A stretch of DNA of 64,000 bases from Planctomycetota bacterium (GTDB lineage: Bacteria > Planctomycetota > Phycisphaerae > Phycisphaerales > UBA5793): the NCBI GenBank assembly GCA_013112555.1, contig JABFGK010000002.1, forward strand, positions 1,302,001 to 1,366,000. Direction: 5' to 3'. Below the pieces are notes generated by a model. The model worked only from the letters and a program-made list of their open reading frames with translations, was not told the DNA's origin and searched no databases. Of this stretch, positions 52,720 to 61,442 are shown in pieces; position 1 is the stretch's first letter; every line of letters starts with the position of its first letter. Position numbers and translations under genes: made by a program.

Positions 52720-54028
52720 ACACCGACGAGTGCGCGGATTGAGGCGATTGCCGGGAGCAGCACTGCTGCTGGGCGTTGTCGTCGTCGCGAATCCGTGTCT
52801 GGGGCAGGCTCAGATGGAGCAGCCACCGACACAGGGTGAAGATGTGTTGGTCGAGACGCAGCAGGAGGAGACTTCTTCCGTGCGCGCGTTGATCAAGGAG
52901 GGTAACGCCCGGTTTGAGGCAGGGCAGCCGGAACTGGCCCTGTCCCGATTCGAGGCGGCTGCCCGAGTTGATCCGGAATCCGTGGAAGCAGCATTCAACC
53001 GTGGGTGTGCGTTGTATCGGCTGGGGCGTTTGGACGAGGCAGTGGCTGCATTCCGCAGTGTAGAGTCTGTGCCGACCTGCCCACCCGAGGTGGCTGAGGC
53101 TGCCCGGTATAACACAGCACGAGCATTGATGGAGCAGGCAGCGAGTCAGGAGGCCGGCGGGCAGTTACCTGAAGCGCTTGAGGGATATCAACACGCGTCC
53201 GAACTGTTTGGTGACGTGGCCAGACAGAACGCCGGCGATGTCGATGCGGCACGCAACTACGAACTGTCACGACTGGCGGCAGCCCGTGTTCAGGAGTTAA
53301 TGCAGCTGCAACAACAGATGGCGCAACAGCAGCAAGAGATGGCCGACCAACTGGAGGAGTTGTCGCAGCAACAGCAACAGGCTGCAGATCAGACCTCCGA
53401 GACGGCACAACAGGAACAGCAACAGGAGCCGGAGGACTCACAACAGGAGAGCCAGGACGCGCAGCAGCGGAAGCAGGAACAGTTGCAGCAGCAGCAACAG
53501 GACCTGAATGAGAAGACGGAATCGCTGTCAGACCAACTCGAGCAGATGCAGCAGGAGCAGCAGCAGCAACAACAGCAGTCACAGGCCCAGCAACAGGCGC
53601 AACAGAAGATGGACGAGGCCAGGCAGGCTCAGCAGGAAGCGTCCGAGCAGTTGGAGCAAGGCAATCTGGATCAAGCCGAGCAGTCGCAGCGTGAGGCCAG
53701 CGAGAAACTGAGCGAAGCGGCTGAGTCCCTGAAGCCTCCCGAGCAATCCCAGCAAGACGGGCAACAGCAGCAGCAGCCGTCGAATCAGCAGGATGAGAAT
53801 CAAGAGCCTTCCGATCAGGCTCAGGATCAACAGCAACAGCCACAGGATGCTCAGTCTCAGGATGGGCAGCAAGGTGAGGCTGCACAGGATGGAGAGCCGA
53901 TTGAGCCATCGGCCGAGTTGGTCCAGGCCCTGATTGATCGTGAACAGAAGAACCGGGAGGCACGCGAGCAAGCCCGACAACAGCAGCTGGTGAAGGGGCA
54001 GACGGGGCAACCGGACAAGGATTGGTAG
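52709..54028 (+). CDS. batC: TPR protein with glutamine-rich tail, BatC-like
   Basis: An exported protein of about 439 residues. A signal peptide (LPGAALLLGVVVVANPCLGQAQ) lies near 11-32. TPR-like repeats cover about 55-190 (GNARFEAGQPELALSRFEAAARVDPESVEAAFNRGCALYRLGRLDEAVAAF). Residues about 200-400 are extremely Gln-rich with many QQQ runs and heptad-like spacing, predicting an extended or coiled-coil structure. GTG 52709 is chosen because it overlaps the batB stop; TTG 52691 and GTG 52730 are alternatives. It is much longer than typical BatC because of the Q-rich region. Confidence 0.8.
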   Translation: MRSEHRRVRGLRRLPGAALLLGVVVVANPCLGQAQMEQPPTQGEDVLVETQQEETSSVRALIKEGNARFEAGQPELALSRFEAAARVDPESVEAAFNRGCALYRLGRLDEAVAAFRSVESVPTCPPEVAEAARYNTARALMEQAASQEAGGQLPEALEGYQHASELFGDVARQNAGDVDAARNYELSRLAAARVQELMQLQQQMAQQQQEMADQLEELSQQQQQAADQTSETAQQEQQQEPEDSQQESQDAQQRKQEQLQQQQQDLNEKTESLSDQLEQMQQEQQQQQQQSQAQQQAQQKMDEARQAQQEASEQLEQGNLDQAEQSQREASEKLSEAAESLKPPEQSQQDGQQQQQPSNQQDENQEPSDQAQDQQQQPQDAQSQDGQQGEAAQDGEPIEPSAELVQALIDREQKNREAREQARQQQLVKGQTGQPDKDW

Positions 54029-54068
54029 TGGCGGTTGAGATGTTACATCAACGACGGGCGCAGTTGAA

Positions 54069-56846
54069 ATGATGATAGGAACTCGGCTACGACATCCGGC
54101 GATTCTGATCATGCTGCTCATCGCAGTGTGCCTGCCATCTCCACACGCGGCCTCGGCAGCATCAGCAGAAGGTGCCGGCCAGCGTGCTGATGATGTGTCG
54201 ATCGTTGTTGGTCTGGCACAACGGACGACGTTTGTCGGGCAGCCGGTGCGGTGTCAGATCGTGGTAAGCGGTTCGCGCGATCCGTCGCCGCCAACGATCC
54301 CACCGACCCCGGGGTTGGATTGGGAGTTCATGGGCGGGCAGGATCGATCGAGCTCTTCGGTCTCCATCATCAATGGGCGACGGACCGAGCGGCGCAGTGA
54401 GTCGTATGTGTTTGTATACAGCATCACGCCTGAGCAGGCAGGGCGATTTGAGATCCCGCCGGTCACGGTCATGGTAAACGGGAGTCCGGTGCAGTCCAAG
54501 CCGGTCTTTCTGACGGCGGAGCCGCCGAGCGAGCGGGAGGATTTGAAGGTTCGAGTTGCGGTCGATCACACCGAGCCCTATGTCGGTGAGCCGATCGAGT
54601 TGACCGTTACGCTCTATCTTCGTCGTCCGGTGCAGCGCCCGACGTTTCGGCTTCCCGGCCTTGATGATCAGTTTGAAGTGCATGGCGGGCGCGTGGCGGG
54701 CGGCTCGAGTGAGGGCAAGATTGCGTTGCTCGGCGTCGAAGTCCCGGCTGTTCGCGGTTCAAGCCGATTAGACGGCCTGGAGTATAACACATACACGATG
54801 TCGTGTTACCTTGTGCCACTGACGGCCGGCCGGCAGGAACTCGGCCCGATGACGCTGGCGTGTGACATTGTGGTGCGCGAGGGCATTGGCTTCTTTGACT
54901 CGGATGTGACTGAAACGGCCGTCGTCCCTTCCAATGTCGTGATGCTGAATGTACAACCCGTGCCGGCCGACGGCAAGCCGGCAAACTTCACCGGCCTCGT
55001 CGGGCGCTATCGTGTCTCCTCGTCGGCCCGGCCGACTGAGGTGAATGTCGGGGACCCGATCGTGCTGACCGTGCAGGTGCAGGCAGAGGGCCCGGTGCTG
55101 CGCCAGCCTGATATTCGTCTCGAGGATCAGCCCGGGTTTGCCGATGCTTTTCGGGTGTCGGACACGCAATCTGAGCCAACGTCGAAGGGGGGCACACTGA
55201 CCTATGAGTTCACGATTCGGCCACAGAGTGAGTCGGTGACGGCAATTCCCGGGATCGAGTTGCCGTGTTTTAACACGGAAACCGGTGCCTATGAGACGGT
55301 TGCCAGCGACCCGATTGACCTGACGGTTCGGCCGACGAGAGTGGTGACGGCCAACGATGCCATCTCAAGCGGCGGGCAGCGTGACTCGGCCGGTGCAACG
55401 GGAGTTGAAGTATCTGATGTGAGCGAGGGGATTGCACACAACTACACCGCGCCGAGTGAGGTGCTGGTCAATCAGGCGTTTGATCTGCGTTCAGCGGTAT
55501 TAACTTCACCGGCTGCGATTGCGGTGCTTGCAGGCCCGCCGGTGGCCTATGTCTTGTGTGCGCTGTGGTTCGTAGCGGGCAAGTCGGAGGAACGACGGCG
55601 TATGGCACGGCGGCGCGCCCGGGCGCTGGGGCGGGCCCGGCAGACGATCAGGAATCGCCCCGATGAATCTCTGGGGGATGTATCCCGGGCCGTGCGCGGC
55701 TACCTCGCCGATCGGTTTGACGTCGTTGAATCCGCGCTGACGACCGAGGAGTGTGTGCGGTTGGCTCGTGAAGTGAGTCCCGAGGCAGCCGGCCGGCTGG
55801 CGCACGTGCTGGCAGCATGTGATGCCGCAGAATACGGCGGGGCCGATCAGGGGGAGGGGGCCGGCAGTTCAGAGACGGTCAGACGTGACGCCTTGGAAGC
55901 GCTGGCGCAGTTGGATCGATCCAGAGGCACACGGACGGGGTCTGGGCGTGCCAGAACCACCGTGTCGTCATATACAGGGGCAGTGATGCTGATTGCAGGC
56001 GTGCTGTGTTGCTTGCTCACCATGCCTCGAACGGCTGCTGCGCAGACTCGGGATTCGATTGATCGTACTGGTGCCGAGCAGTTGCTGGCACACGCCAACG
56101 AAGTCTTCAATCAGGCCATCGAGACTCGGAAGACGGACCCGACCGATGCGCGGGCTGAGTTTCTTGAGAGTATCGACGTGTGGAATCGGCTGGTTGATGA
56201 AACCGGGATCGTCAATGGCCGGCTCTACTACAACATCGGGAATGCGTACCTGCTGGCCGGCGATGTCGGCCATGCCATTGCGAACTACCGGCGTGCCCAG
56301 CGCTATGAGCGGGGCGATGCGAATCTGGCAGCCAATCTTGATTATGCCCGGCGTCAGGTGGCGACGCGGATTGAGTTGGAGGTGGAGGCACGGATCCGCC
56401 ACACGCTGTTTTTCTGGCATTATGATTGGTCGCCGCAGGCTCGATTCCGTGTGTTCCTGATTCTGTTTGCGTGTGCCTGGTGCTGGGCGCTGGTGCACTT
56501 ATGGTGGCCTCGCATAATCGGCGGCGGGGGCAGCGGGACAGCCGACCGGCACCGCCCGATCTTGTGGCCGGCCTTTGTGATCGGTTGTGTATCGCTGACA
56601 CTGTTCGGATCGCTCGCGGTGGAGGAAGTGACGCTCCGCTCGCAATCCGGGCAGGAGGCTGTGGTGATCCGATCTACAGAGGGGCGCAAGGGGCCGTCTG
56701 AGATCGGGTACGAAGCGAGTTTTTCCGAGGCGCTGGCACCGGGTGTCGAGGTCTCGATCGAGGCGACGCGCGGGGATTGGGTGCTCGTGAAACTGCGCGA
56801 TGCGCGCGCGACGTGGCTGCAACGGGAGGATGTGGAAGTGATATGA
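54069..56846 (+). CDS. BatD-BatE fusion protein
   Basis: A 925-residue membrane protein. A signal peptide covers about 10-32. Residues about 40-440 are BatD: repeated beta domains (VGLAQRTTFVGQPVRCQIVVSG, VDHTEPYVGEPIELTVTLYL, ARPTEVNVGDPIVLTVQVQ). A membrane helix is near 480-504. After a cytoplasmic helical linker a second signal-like helix appears near 637-656 (VMLIAGVLCCLLTMPRTAAAQ). It is followed by BatE features: TPR (YYNIGNAYLLAGDVGHAIANYRRAQRYERGDANLAANLDYA), two membrane helices (about 794-813, 831-850) and a C-terminal SH3-like domain (GVEVSIEATRGDWVLVKLRDARATWLQREDV). It ends the Bat operon. Confidence 0.87.
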   Translation: MMIGTRLRHPAILIMLLIAVCLPSPHAASAASAEGAGQRADDVSIVVGLAQRTTFVGQPVRCQIVVSGSRDPSPPTIPPTPGLDWEFMGGQDRSSSSVSIINGRRTERRSESYVFVYSITPEQAGRFEIPPVTVMVNGSPVQSKPVFLTAEPPSEREDLKVRVAVDHTEPYVGEPIELTVTLYLRRPVQRPTFRLPGLDDQFEVHGGRVAGGSSEGKIALLGVEVPAVRGSSRLDGLEYNTYTMSCYLVPLTAGRQELGPMTLACDIVVREGIGFFDSDVTETAVVPSNVVMLNVQPVPADGKPANFTGLVGRYRVSSSARPTEVNVGDPIVLTVQVQAEGPVLRQPDIRLEDQPGFADAFRVSDTQSEPTSKGGTLTYEFTIRPQSESVTAIPGIELPCFNTETGAYETVASDPIDLTVRPTRVVTANDAISSGGQRDSAGATGVEVSDVSEGIAHNYTAPSEVLVNQAFDLRSAVLTSPAAIAVLAGPPVAYVLCALWFVAGKSEERRRMARRRARALGRARQTIRNRPDESLGDVSRAVRGYLADRFDVVESALTTEECVRLAREVSPEAAGRLAHVLAACDAAEYGGADQGEGAGSSETVRRDALEALAQLDRSRGTRTGSGRARTTVSSYTGAVMLIAGVLCCLLTMPRTAAAQTRDSIDRTGAEQLLAHANEVFNQAIETRKTDPTDARAEFLESIDVWNRLVDETGIVNGRLYYNIGNAYLLAGDVGHAIANYRRAQRYERGDANLAANLDYARRQVATRIELEVEARIRHTLFFWHYDWSPQARFRVFLILFACAWCWALVHLWWPRIIGGGGSGTADRHRPILWPAFVIGCVSLTLFGSLAVEEVTLRSQSGQEAVVIRSTEGRKGPSEIGYEASFSEALAPGVEVSIEATRGDWVLVKLRDARATWLQREDVEVI

Positions 56847-56896
56847 AGCGCGGATGCGCGCGAGTCAGAGGCTTCGCAGGCAGTGCCGTGTGGTTG

Positions 56897-56918
56897 ACGG
56901 GCAAGACGCCCGTCCCAT
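56897..56918 (+). repeat. Palindromic repeat, ACGGGC/GCCCGT family, copy 3
   Basis: ACGGGCAAGACGCCCGT followed by CCCAT. It is the same family as 27259-27313 and lies between the Bat operon and the tRNA gene. Confidence 0.8.
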
Positions 56919-56933
56919 GGTGAGATCCACAAC

Positions 56934-57006
56934 TAGCCCCGGCTGGGTTCGAACCAGCGACCTGCCGATTATGAGTCGGTTGCTCTAACCGCTGAGCTAC
57001 GGGGCC
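56934..57006 (-). tRNA. tRNA-Met (anticodon CAT)
   Basis: A complete 73-base cloverleaf on the minus strand. Acceptor arms GGCCCCG and CGGGGCT, D-arm stem GCTC/GAGC, anticodon loop CTCATAA (anticodon CAT), T-arm GCTGG-TTCGAAC-CCAGC and discriminator A. There is a G-U pair at position 1-72 and no encoded CCA. The sequence around CTCATAATC resembles elongator tRNA-Met; a tRNA-Ile2 with a modified CAT anticodon is the main alternative. It is not an initiator, which would lack the 1-72 pair and have three G-C pairs in the anticodon stem. Confidence 0.93.
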
Positions 57007-57091
57007 GGTGCCGTACCGAAGTACGCACGCCCACAGGATAGCCGGGTCGATCGGATCGTGCCAAGTGTGAGGCACCGCGAGATGCGAGATG

Positions 57092-58273
57092 CTACTGATC
57101 GTCTGGTCGAGCCGTGTTGCCCCTGAGCCAATCGGTCAGGAACTCGCCGGCAACCCGGTGTCCCTCCACATTCCAGTGGCCGTCGTGTTCAAACGAGAAG
57201 CGGGGGGGGCTGGCTGCAGCACCGGCCTGGTTATGCAAGGTCTCGAAAATCGGCAGGAGGTCGATGACTTCAACGCCGGCCGACTCCGCTGCTGCCATGA
57301 ACACCGCTCGATATGCCTTCTCATTGCTCAGCAGGGAATCGTTCGGCACGACGGCATCGTGCATCTCGTTCTTGCCCGGCTTGTAGATGATGGCAAAGCG
57401 GGCGCCGCGCTGCTCGCAGTCGGTCTTGAACGCGGTGAGAAAGTGTTTCAGGGCGATTATCTCGGGGTCATCCTCGCTGAGTTGTGCCAGCGCGACCACA
57501 CGACTCTCTGCCTCTGCCTGATCGCGGATCTTCTTGAACAGGTCAGCGGCATACAGCAGCAGGTTCAGCGCGTATGAATGGGTCTTGATGGCATCTTTCA
57601 ATCCGTCGCCCAGCAGTTCGTCCGGCCCGACCCGTGTCACCGCTCCATCCGGCTGCACGACGGCCCGCTGCCGGCCGGACAGGTTGTCGTTGAAGTCATT
57701 GCGGTAGAACATAACGAGCACGACATCGCCGGCCCGAAGTTGATCTCGAACATAATGCTCAAACAGCGTGTACTGCTGCACGGTCCCTGATGCGTTCAGC
57801 CCATAGTTCTTCACGTAAGAGTCGTTCTGATTGCCGAGTGTGCGGGTCATCACATCGGTGTACACCGTCCCCTGCGGGACCCCCCATCCCCACGTGAACG
57901 AATCCCCGAAGACGAAGACGCGGCGTGAAGCCGAATCCGGGTCAGCAGCCGGCATCGGGTCGGGCAATCGGAAGCCGTCCGGGCCGTTGCTGATCATGAC
58001 ATCGAAGTCGGGCGTTCGAAATCGGCCGGTGAAACCCGGCTTGCCGAGGTACCCGACCAGCGGGTGACCGACGTGGAACGAGTGGAGCGGATTCACATAG
58101 GAGCGCTCATATCCGAGCGCGCGCAGGGCGACTTCGGCAATGGCAAGAACAATGATGATTGCAATGAAGATGCGAACAGCGCTGCGTGCCATTCGCTTTG
58201 GCAATGGCGGTCGTTGCGCGTGTGATGATCGATGGACGTGCGAGGACGCAGGCACTGATCCCGTTTCAGACAT
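57092..58273 (-). CDS. SGNH/GDSL hydrolase family membrane protein
   Basis: A 393-residue protein. One membrane helix near 32-51 (AVRIFIAIIIVLAIAEVALRAL) anchors an extracytoplasmic SGNH domain. The nucleophile serine is S125 in FVFGDSFTWGWG; the block-V histidine is in HDGHWNVEGHRVAGEFL near 363-372. Block III is probably MFYRNDFNDNL. Such proteins act as acyl esterases or acetyltransferases on surface glycans. It is alone on this strand between a tRNA gene and apbE. Confidence 0.85.
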   Translation of the reverse strand: MSETGSVPASSHVHRSSHAQRPPLPKRMARSAVRIFIAIIIVLAIAEVALRALGYERSYVNPLHSFHVGHPLVGYLGKPGFTGRFRTPDFDVMISNGPDGFRLPDPMPAADPDSASRRVFVFGDSFTWGWGVPQGTVYTDVMTRTLGNQNDSYVKNYGLNASGTVQQYTLFEHYVRDQLRAGDVVLVMFYRNDFNDNLSGRQRAVVQPDGAVTRVGPDELLGDGLKDAIKTHSYALNLLLYAADLFKKIRDQAEAESRVVALAQLSEDDPEIIALKHFLTAFKTDCEQRGARFAIIYKPGKNEMHDAVVPNDSLLSNEKAYRAVFMAAAESAGVEVIDLLPIFETLHNQAGAAASPPRFSFEHDGHWNVEGHRVAGEFLTDWLRGNTARPDDQ

Positions 58274-58359
58274 GGCAGACGGACTTTCCGTGGAGTGTCA
58301 TGCGAGTGAATCAATCGGTGACTCTATGGGATCACTCCGGGGATGTCACGGCCGGTTGG

Positions 58360-59442
58360 TCAGGGAGTCGGGGCGTGCACGATGTGGAAAACCGCATCGC
58401 TGATGCCTGAAGTCATGCGAACGTGACCCTGCCCATCAACAAGGATCGCTTCGGTCTGGTCGATCGATTCGATCAGGTCGAGCGCGCGGGTCGCGCCGAG
58501 CACAACGAGTGACGTTGAGAGCGCATCGGCGAGCACGGGATCATATGACAGAACCGTTGCACTTCGCACCGGGTCACCCCTGCCGTCGGCCGGGTACCCG
58601 GTCGTCGGGTCGAGAATGTGGTGATATCGGGTGTCGTCGATGATGAAGTAGCGTTCGTAGTCACCACTGGTCGAGACGGACATCCAGTGATTGGCAGTCA
58701 TGGCAGAGGCAGTGAGTTCGAGAACCGCAAAGTAGTCGGAAGGCGATGCCCCGCGCGGATCGCGGATCCCGACTTTCCAGTTCGAGCCGTCTGCTTTCCG
58801 CCCCGAGGCAAGAATCTGGCCGCCCGCTGACAGGAGAAACGTCTTCATGTCGGCATTCCGCAGTGCCTCTGCAGATTTTTCAAGTGCGTACCCTTTGGCA
58901 ATGCCGCCGAGTCCCATGGCCATCCCCTTCTCGGTCAGGAAGATCGTCTGCGTGTTGCTATCGACGATGACATTGGAGTCATCGACAAGCGGCAGACGAC
59001 CTGCGACCTCAGCAGGATCAGGAAGAGCCGGCGGATCGGCCTTGAAGTCCCACAGGCCCCACAGAGCCGCCCATGAGCAGGCAAAAGTACTGTCCGTGAG
59101 ACTGTTAATCTCGATGGCTCTTGAAGTCAGAAACAGCAGTTCGAGTGGGACGGTCACCGGTTCGATGCCCGCTTGTCGATTGACTTCGGAGATGGGCGAG
59201 CCGGGTTTCCACTCGCTCATCTCAGTGTCGATACGTCGGAAGGAATCGAACACGATCTGTGCTGCCTGATCGATGTCATCGGCCGGTGCCGACACGACGA
59301 TATCGGTGGCCATGATCGATTCGACTCGCGATTCGAGTGAGGTGGATGCCGTGGTATGCGGATTCGCCGACCGGGTGCATCCAGCCATCGGCGCGAGCAT
59401 CAGGCCAATGACCAATAGTCGAATTGACAGGACGTGCCTCAT
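58360..59442 (-). CDS. apbE: FAD:protein FMN transferase (ApbE), lipoprotein
   Basis: A 360-residue flavinylating enzyme that attaches FMN to a threonine in Rnf/Nqr-type subunits. The N-terminus MRHVLSIRLLVIGLMLAPMAGC is a lipoprotein signal with C22. Family marks are MATDIVVSAPADDIDQAAQ, GSPISEVNRQAG, MGLGGIAKGYALEKSAEAL, LLSAGGQILASG and HHILDPTTGYPA (metal/FAD site). ATG 59442 is chosen because the upstream frame is not protein-like. It lies about 3 kb from, and on the same strand as, the rnf genes at the end of the window, which supply its likely substrates RnfG and RnfD. Confidence 0.92.
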   Translation of the reverse strand: MRHVLSIRLLVIGLMLAPMAGCTRSANPHTTASTSLESRVESIMATDIVVSAPADDIDQAAQIVFDSFRRIDTEMSEWKPGSPISEVNRQAGIEPVTVPLELLFLTSRAIEINSLTDSTFACSWAALWGLWDFKADPPALPDPAEVAGRLPLVDDSNVIVDSNTQTIFLTEKGMAMGLGGIAKGYALEKSAEALRNADMKTFLLSAGGQILASGRKADGSNWKVGIRDPRGASPSDYFAVLELTASAMTANHWMSVSTSGDYERYFIIDDTRYHHILDPTTGYPADGRGDPVRSATVLSYDPVLADALSTSLVVLGATRALDLIESIDQTEAILVDGQGHVRMTSGISDAVFHIVHAPTP

Positions 59443-59515
59443 TGACAGGGATGGTATGCACGGAGTATGACTTGTTTGCGCCCTCTTGATGCAAATGGAG
59501 CACGTTGCGCCACGG

Positions 59516-61327
59516 TCATATTGGTGATGAGATCTCAGGAAGGAAGTAGGCATAATAGTGGTACACCACCAGATATAGACATCCGAAGTGTCGAATCGTC
59601 GGTTGAAACCGAGACAGTGCATTCTGTGCCTCGAGGTCAAATGCATTCCCAAGAAGCCTGCCGTCCTGGTACAGGGACAGCGTGTACCACTCCTCGCCGT
59701 TCGCATTGAGCCCGGCATTCACTCGTAATGATGCGGACACGGTATGTGCGGCCCCATCAAACAAATGCTTGGAGCCAGTCCATGCATAAAACCGAAGTGC
59801 CGGATCGCGTTCCTGATCCTCAGTGCGGACCCATGTCCCGCCGATTGACGTTGCCCACTGCGCCGGATCATCCCGTGCCAGGAAGCGCCTCTTCAATTCG
59901 GCTGCAAAGGTGATTGACGGGGCATTCATACCAACGCCCCACGGGAAGGTCGCCGTCACATCGAAGCAGGCCAGTGAGACGCATCCATGCGATGAGTCAC
60001 TGAATTCCAGAGAGAAGATGTATGTGCCGACGGATGGTTTCAGTGCTCTGTTCTCGAGGTCATCAAAGTTAATGGCATAGTACTGTTGTTCTGAGCCGCC
60101 GGTTTGCTCTACTCCTGATCTCCTTGCACGAACGGCGCCGCGCTCACCCGCCTGTGGCATTTCCCATTCGCCATAGTCCTCCGGCGCGAGTGCCCATTGT
60201 GCGCCGTTAGTCACTTCTCGTAATGGCTCCCATCTTCGAACGAGCAAGATCTCATCGCGTATCACCTGGCCCTCATAGAACCGTAGCCAGTATACGCCCG
60301 GGTACCGCAACTCGGTCGCGAGATTAATGCTGGCTGAGATCGTGGTGCCGCTCGTAGCGGGCAGAAGTTGGTACTCCGGCAAGGGCCTATTTGATCTGAC
60401 CGAACTTACTGTAGCAGTGAAGCGAGGATTTGAATGTGTGGAGCGCTTTCGGTCGAGGGCGACTGTCATCGTCACTGTGTCAGGTCCGCACACATATGCA
60501 GTGCTTGGACTCCCCAAATACCCTTCATAAGAGCGCAGGTGATCAATCATCCTACCAAGCAAGTCTCGATTCTTGCCAAGTCCGACGTCGGTGGAGCGAG
60601 TGAGATGTTCCTGCAATGGGAGAGGCTGCGCCCCTGTGACTTCGACATCCAGTCGCTTCGGCAGTGGGAGGACGCCGGACCATGTTTCCTCTGGCGTAAA
60701 TCGCACATCAATCTCGATTGATCCTCCGGCGAATTGTCGTAGATATCTGGGTGGCAAGCAGATGTCGATGCCTGTGAGCAGGCCGCGGGCGTTGTGTGTG
60801 CAGGAGTATGACCCACCCAGCGCTGCCAGATCCTGTTTGTTTACATCAATGTCACATACGGCAAGCAGTTCGTTCGGTGTCATGTCCGGAGTGTACATGA
60901 TCGATATCTGTGCCCCGCCCGTCAGTTGTGAGTAATAGAGCTGGAAGTCGTGCTGCGGGACCAGATTGTGTGTGTATGCGTAGCGGGCGGCCACTGCGAT
61001 GGCAGAGAAGAGTGGTGTGATTAGGATCACTATCAGGAGTGGAATGCGCAACTTGGGCGGCAGCATCTGTACCAATATCGTGAGAATGCTCAGGACAGGA
61101 TGTCCTTCTGCTCCGGCCTGTGCGCACTCGGCGATCACGTTGAGTGAATCACCCTGCGGCTTTGACTCCGTCTGTAAGCCCGGCTGGCCGCTGGCGTCAG
61201 CGTCTGTTGTTTCAGCGGAAGTGGGAGAGGGGGCACGGGGTTCTGTCGGAGCAGCTCCCGGTTGAACATGGGATGCTTCGACGTGACTCTGTTTCAATCT
61301 GCCGGGTTTCGTCATGTGCTGTGCCAT
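59516..61327 (-). CDS. Uncharacterised single-pass membrane protein
   Basis: A 603-residue protein without a recognised family. Residues 1-90 are polar, Pro/Ser/Thr/Glu-rich and probably cytoplasmic. One membrane helix lies near 94-114 (RIPLLIVILITPLFSAIAVAA). The remaining 480 residues look exported and beta-rich, with several Ig-like stretches (GGSIEIDVRFTPEETWSG, TISASINLATELRYPGVYWLRFYEGQ, VGTYIFSLEFSDSSHGCVSLACFDV) and scattered cysteines. ATG 61327 has GAGGAAG upstream. It follows an XRE/zinc-ribbon regulator on the same strand and both separate apbE from rnf. Confidence 0.65.
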   Translation of the reverse strand: MAQHMTKPGRLKQSHVEASHVQPGAAPTEPRAPSPTSAETTDADASGQPGLQTESKPQGDSLNVIAECAQAGAEGHPVLSILTILVQMLPPKLRIPLLIVILITPLFSAIAVAARYAYTHNLVPQHDFQLYYSQLTGGAQISIMYTPDMTPNELLAVCDIDVNKQDLAALGGSYSCTHNARGLLTGIDICLPPRYLRQFAGGSIEIDVRFTPEETWSGVLPLPKRLDVEVTGAQPLPLQEHLTRSTDVGLGKNRDLLGRMIDHLRSYEGYLGSPSTAYVCGPDTVTMTVALDRKRSTHSNPRFTATVSSVRSNRPLPEYQLLPATSGTTISASINLATELRYPGVYWLRFYEGQVIRDEILLVRRWEPLREVTNGAQWALAPEDYGEWEMPQAGERGAVRARRSGVEQTGGSEQQYYAINFDDLENRALKPSVGTYIFSLEFSDSSHGCVSLACFDVTATFPWGVGMNAPSITFAAELKRRFLARDDPAQWATSIGGTWVRTEDQERDPALRFYAWTGSKHLFDGAAHTVSASLRVNAGLNANGEEWYTLSLYQDGRLLGNAFDLEAQNALSRFQPTIRHFGCLYLVVYHYYAYFLPEISSPI

Positions 61328-61345
61328 GGGTATACTTCCTCGATG

Positions 61346-61368
61346 TATATATATTCGAAGCGATATAT
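61346..61368 (-). promoter_or_regulatory. A/T-rich inverted repeat upstream of the unknown membrane protein
   Basis: ATATATATTCGAAGCGATATAT contains imperfect ATATAT arms around TTCGAAGCG, 20-40 bases before ATG 61327. It could hold a -10 element or be an operator for the neighbouring XRE regulator. Confidence 0.4.
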
Positions 61369-61442
61369 GAAGTGGGAATCGAAGAGTCGCAACGGTGTGC
61401 CGGGCGATTCGCCGGCGTCAGGCTGTACGTGGGCAACGCACG

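Noticed and set aside
52995..53963. Minus-strand frame of 322 codons opposite batC
   Set aside because: Pro/Ala/Val-rich translation arising from the CAG-rich coding strand; batC is the real gene.
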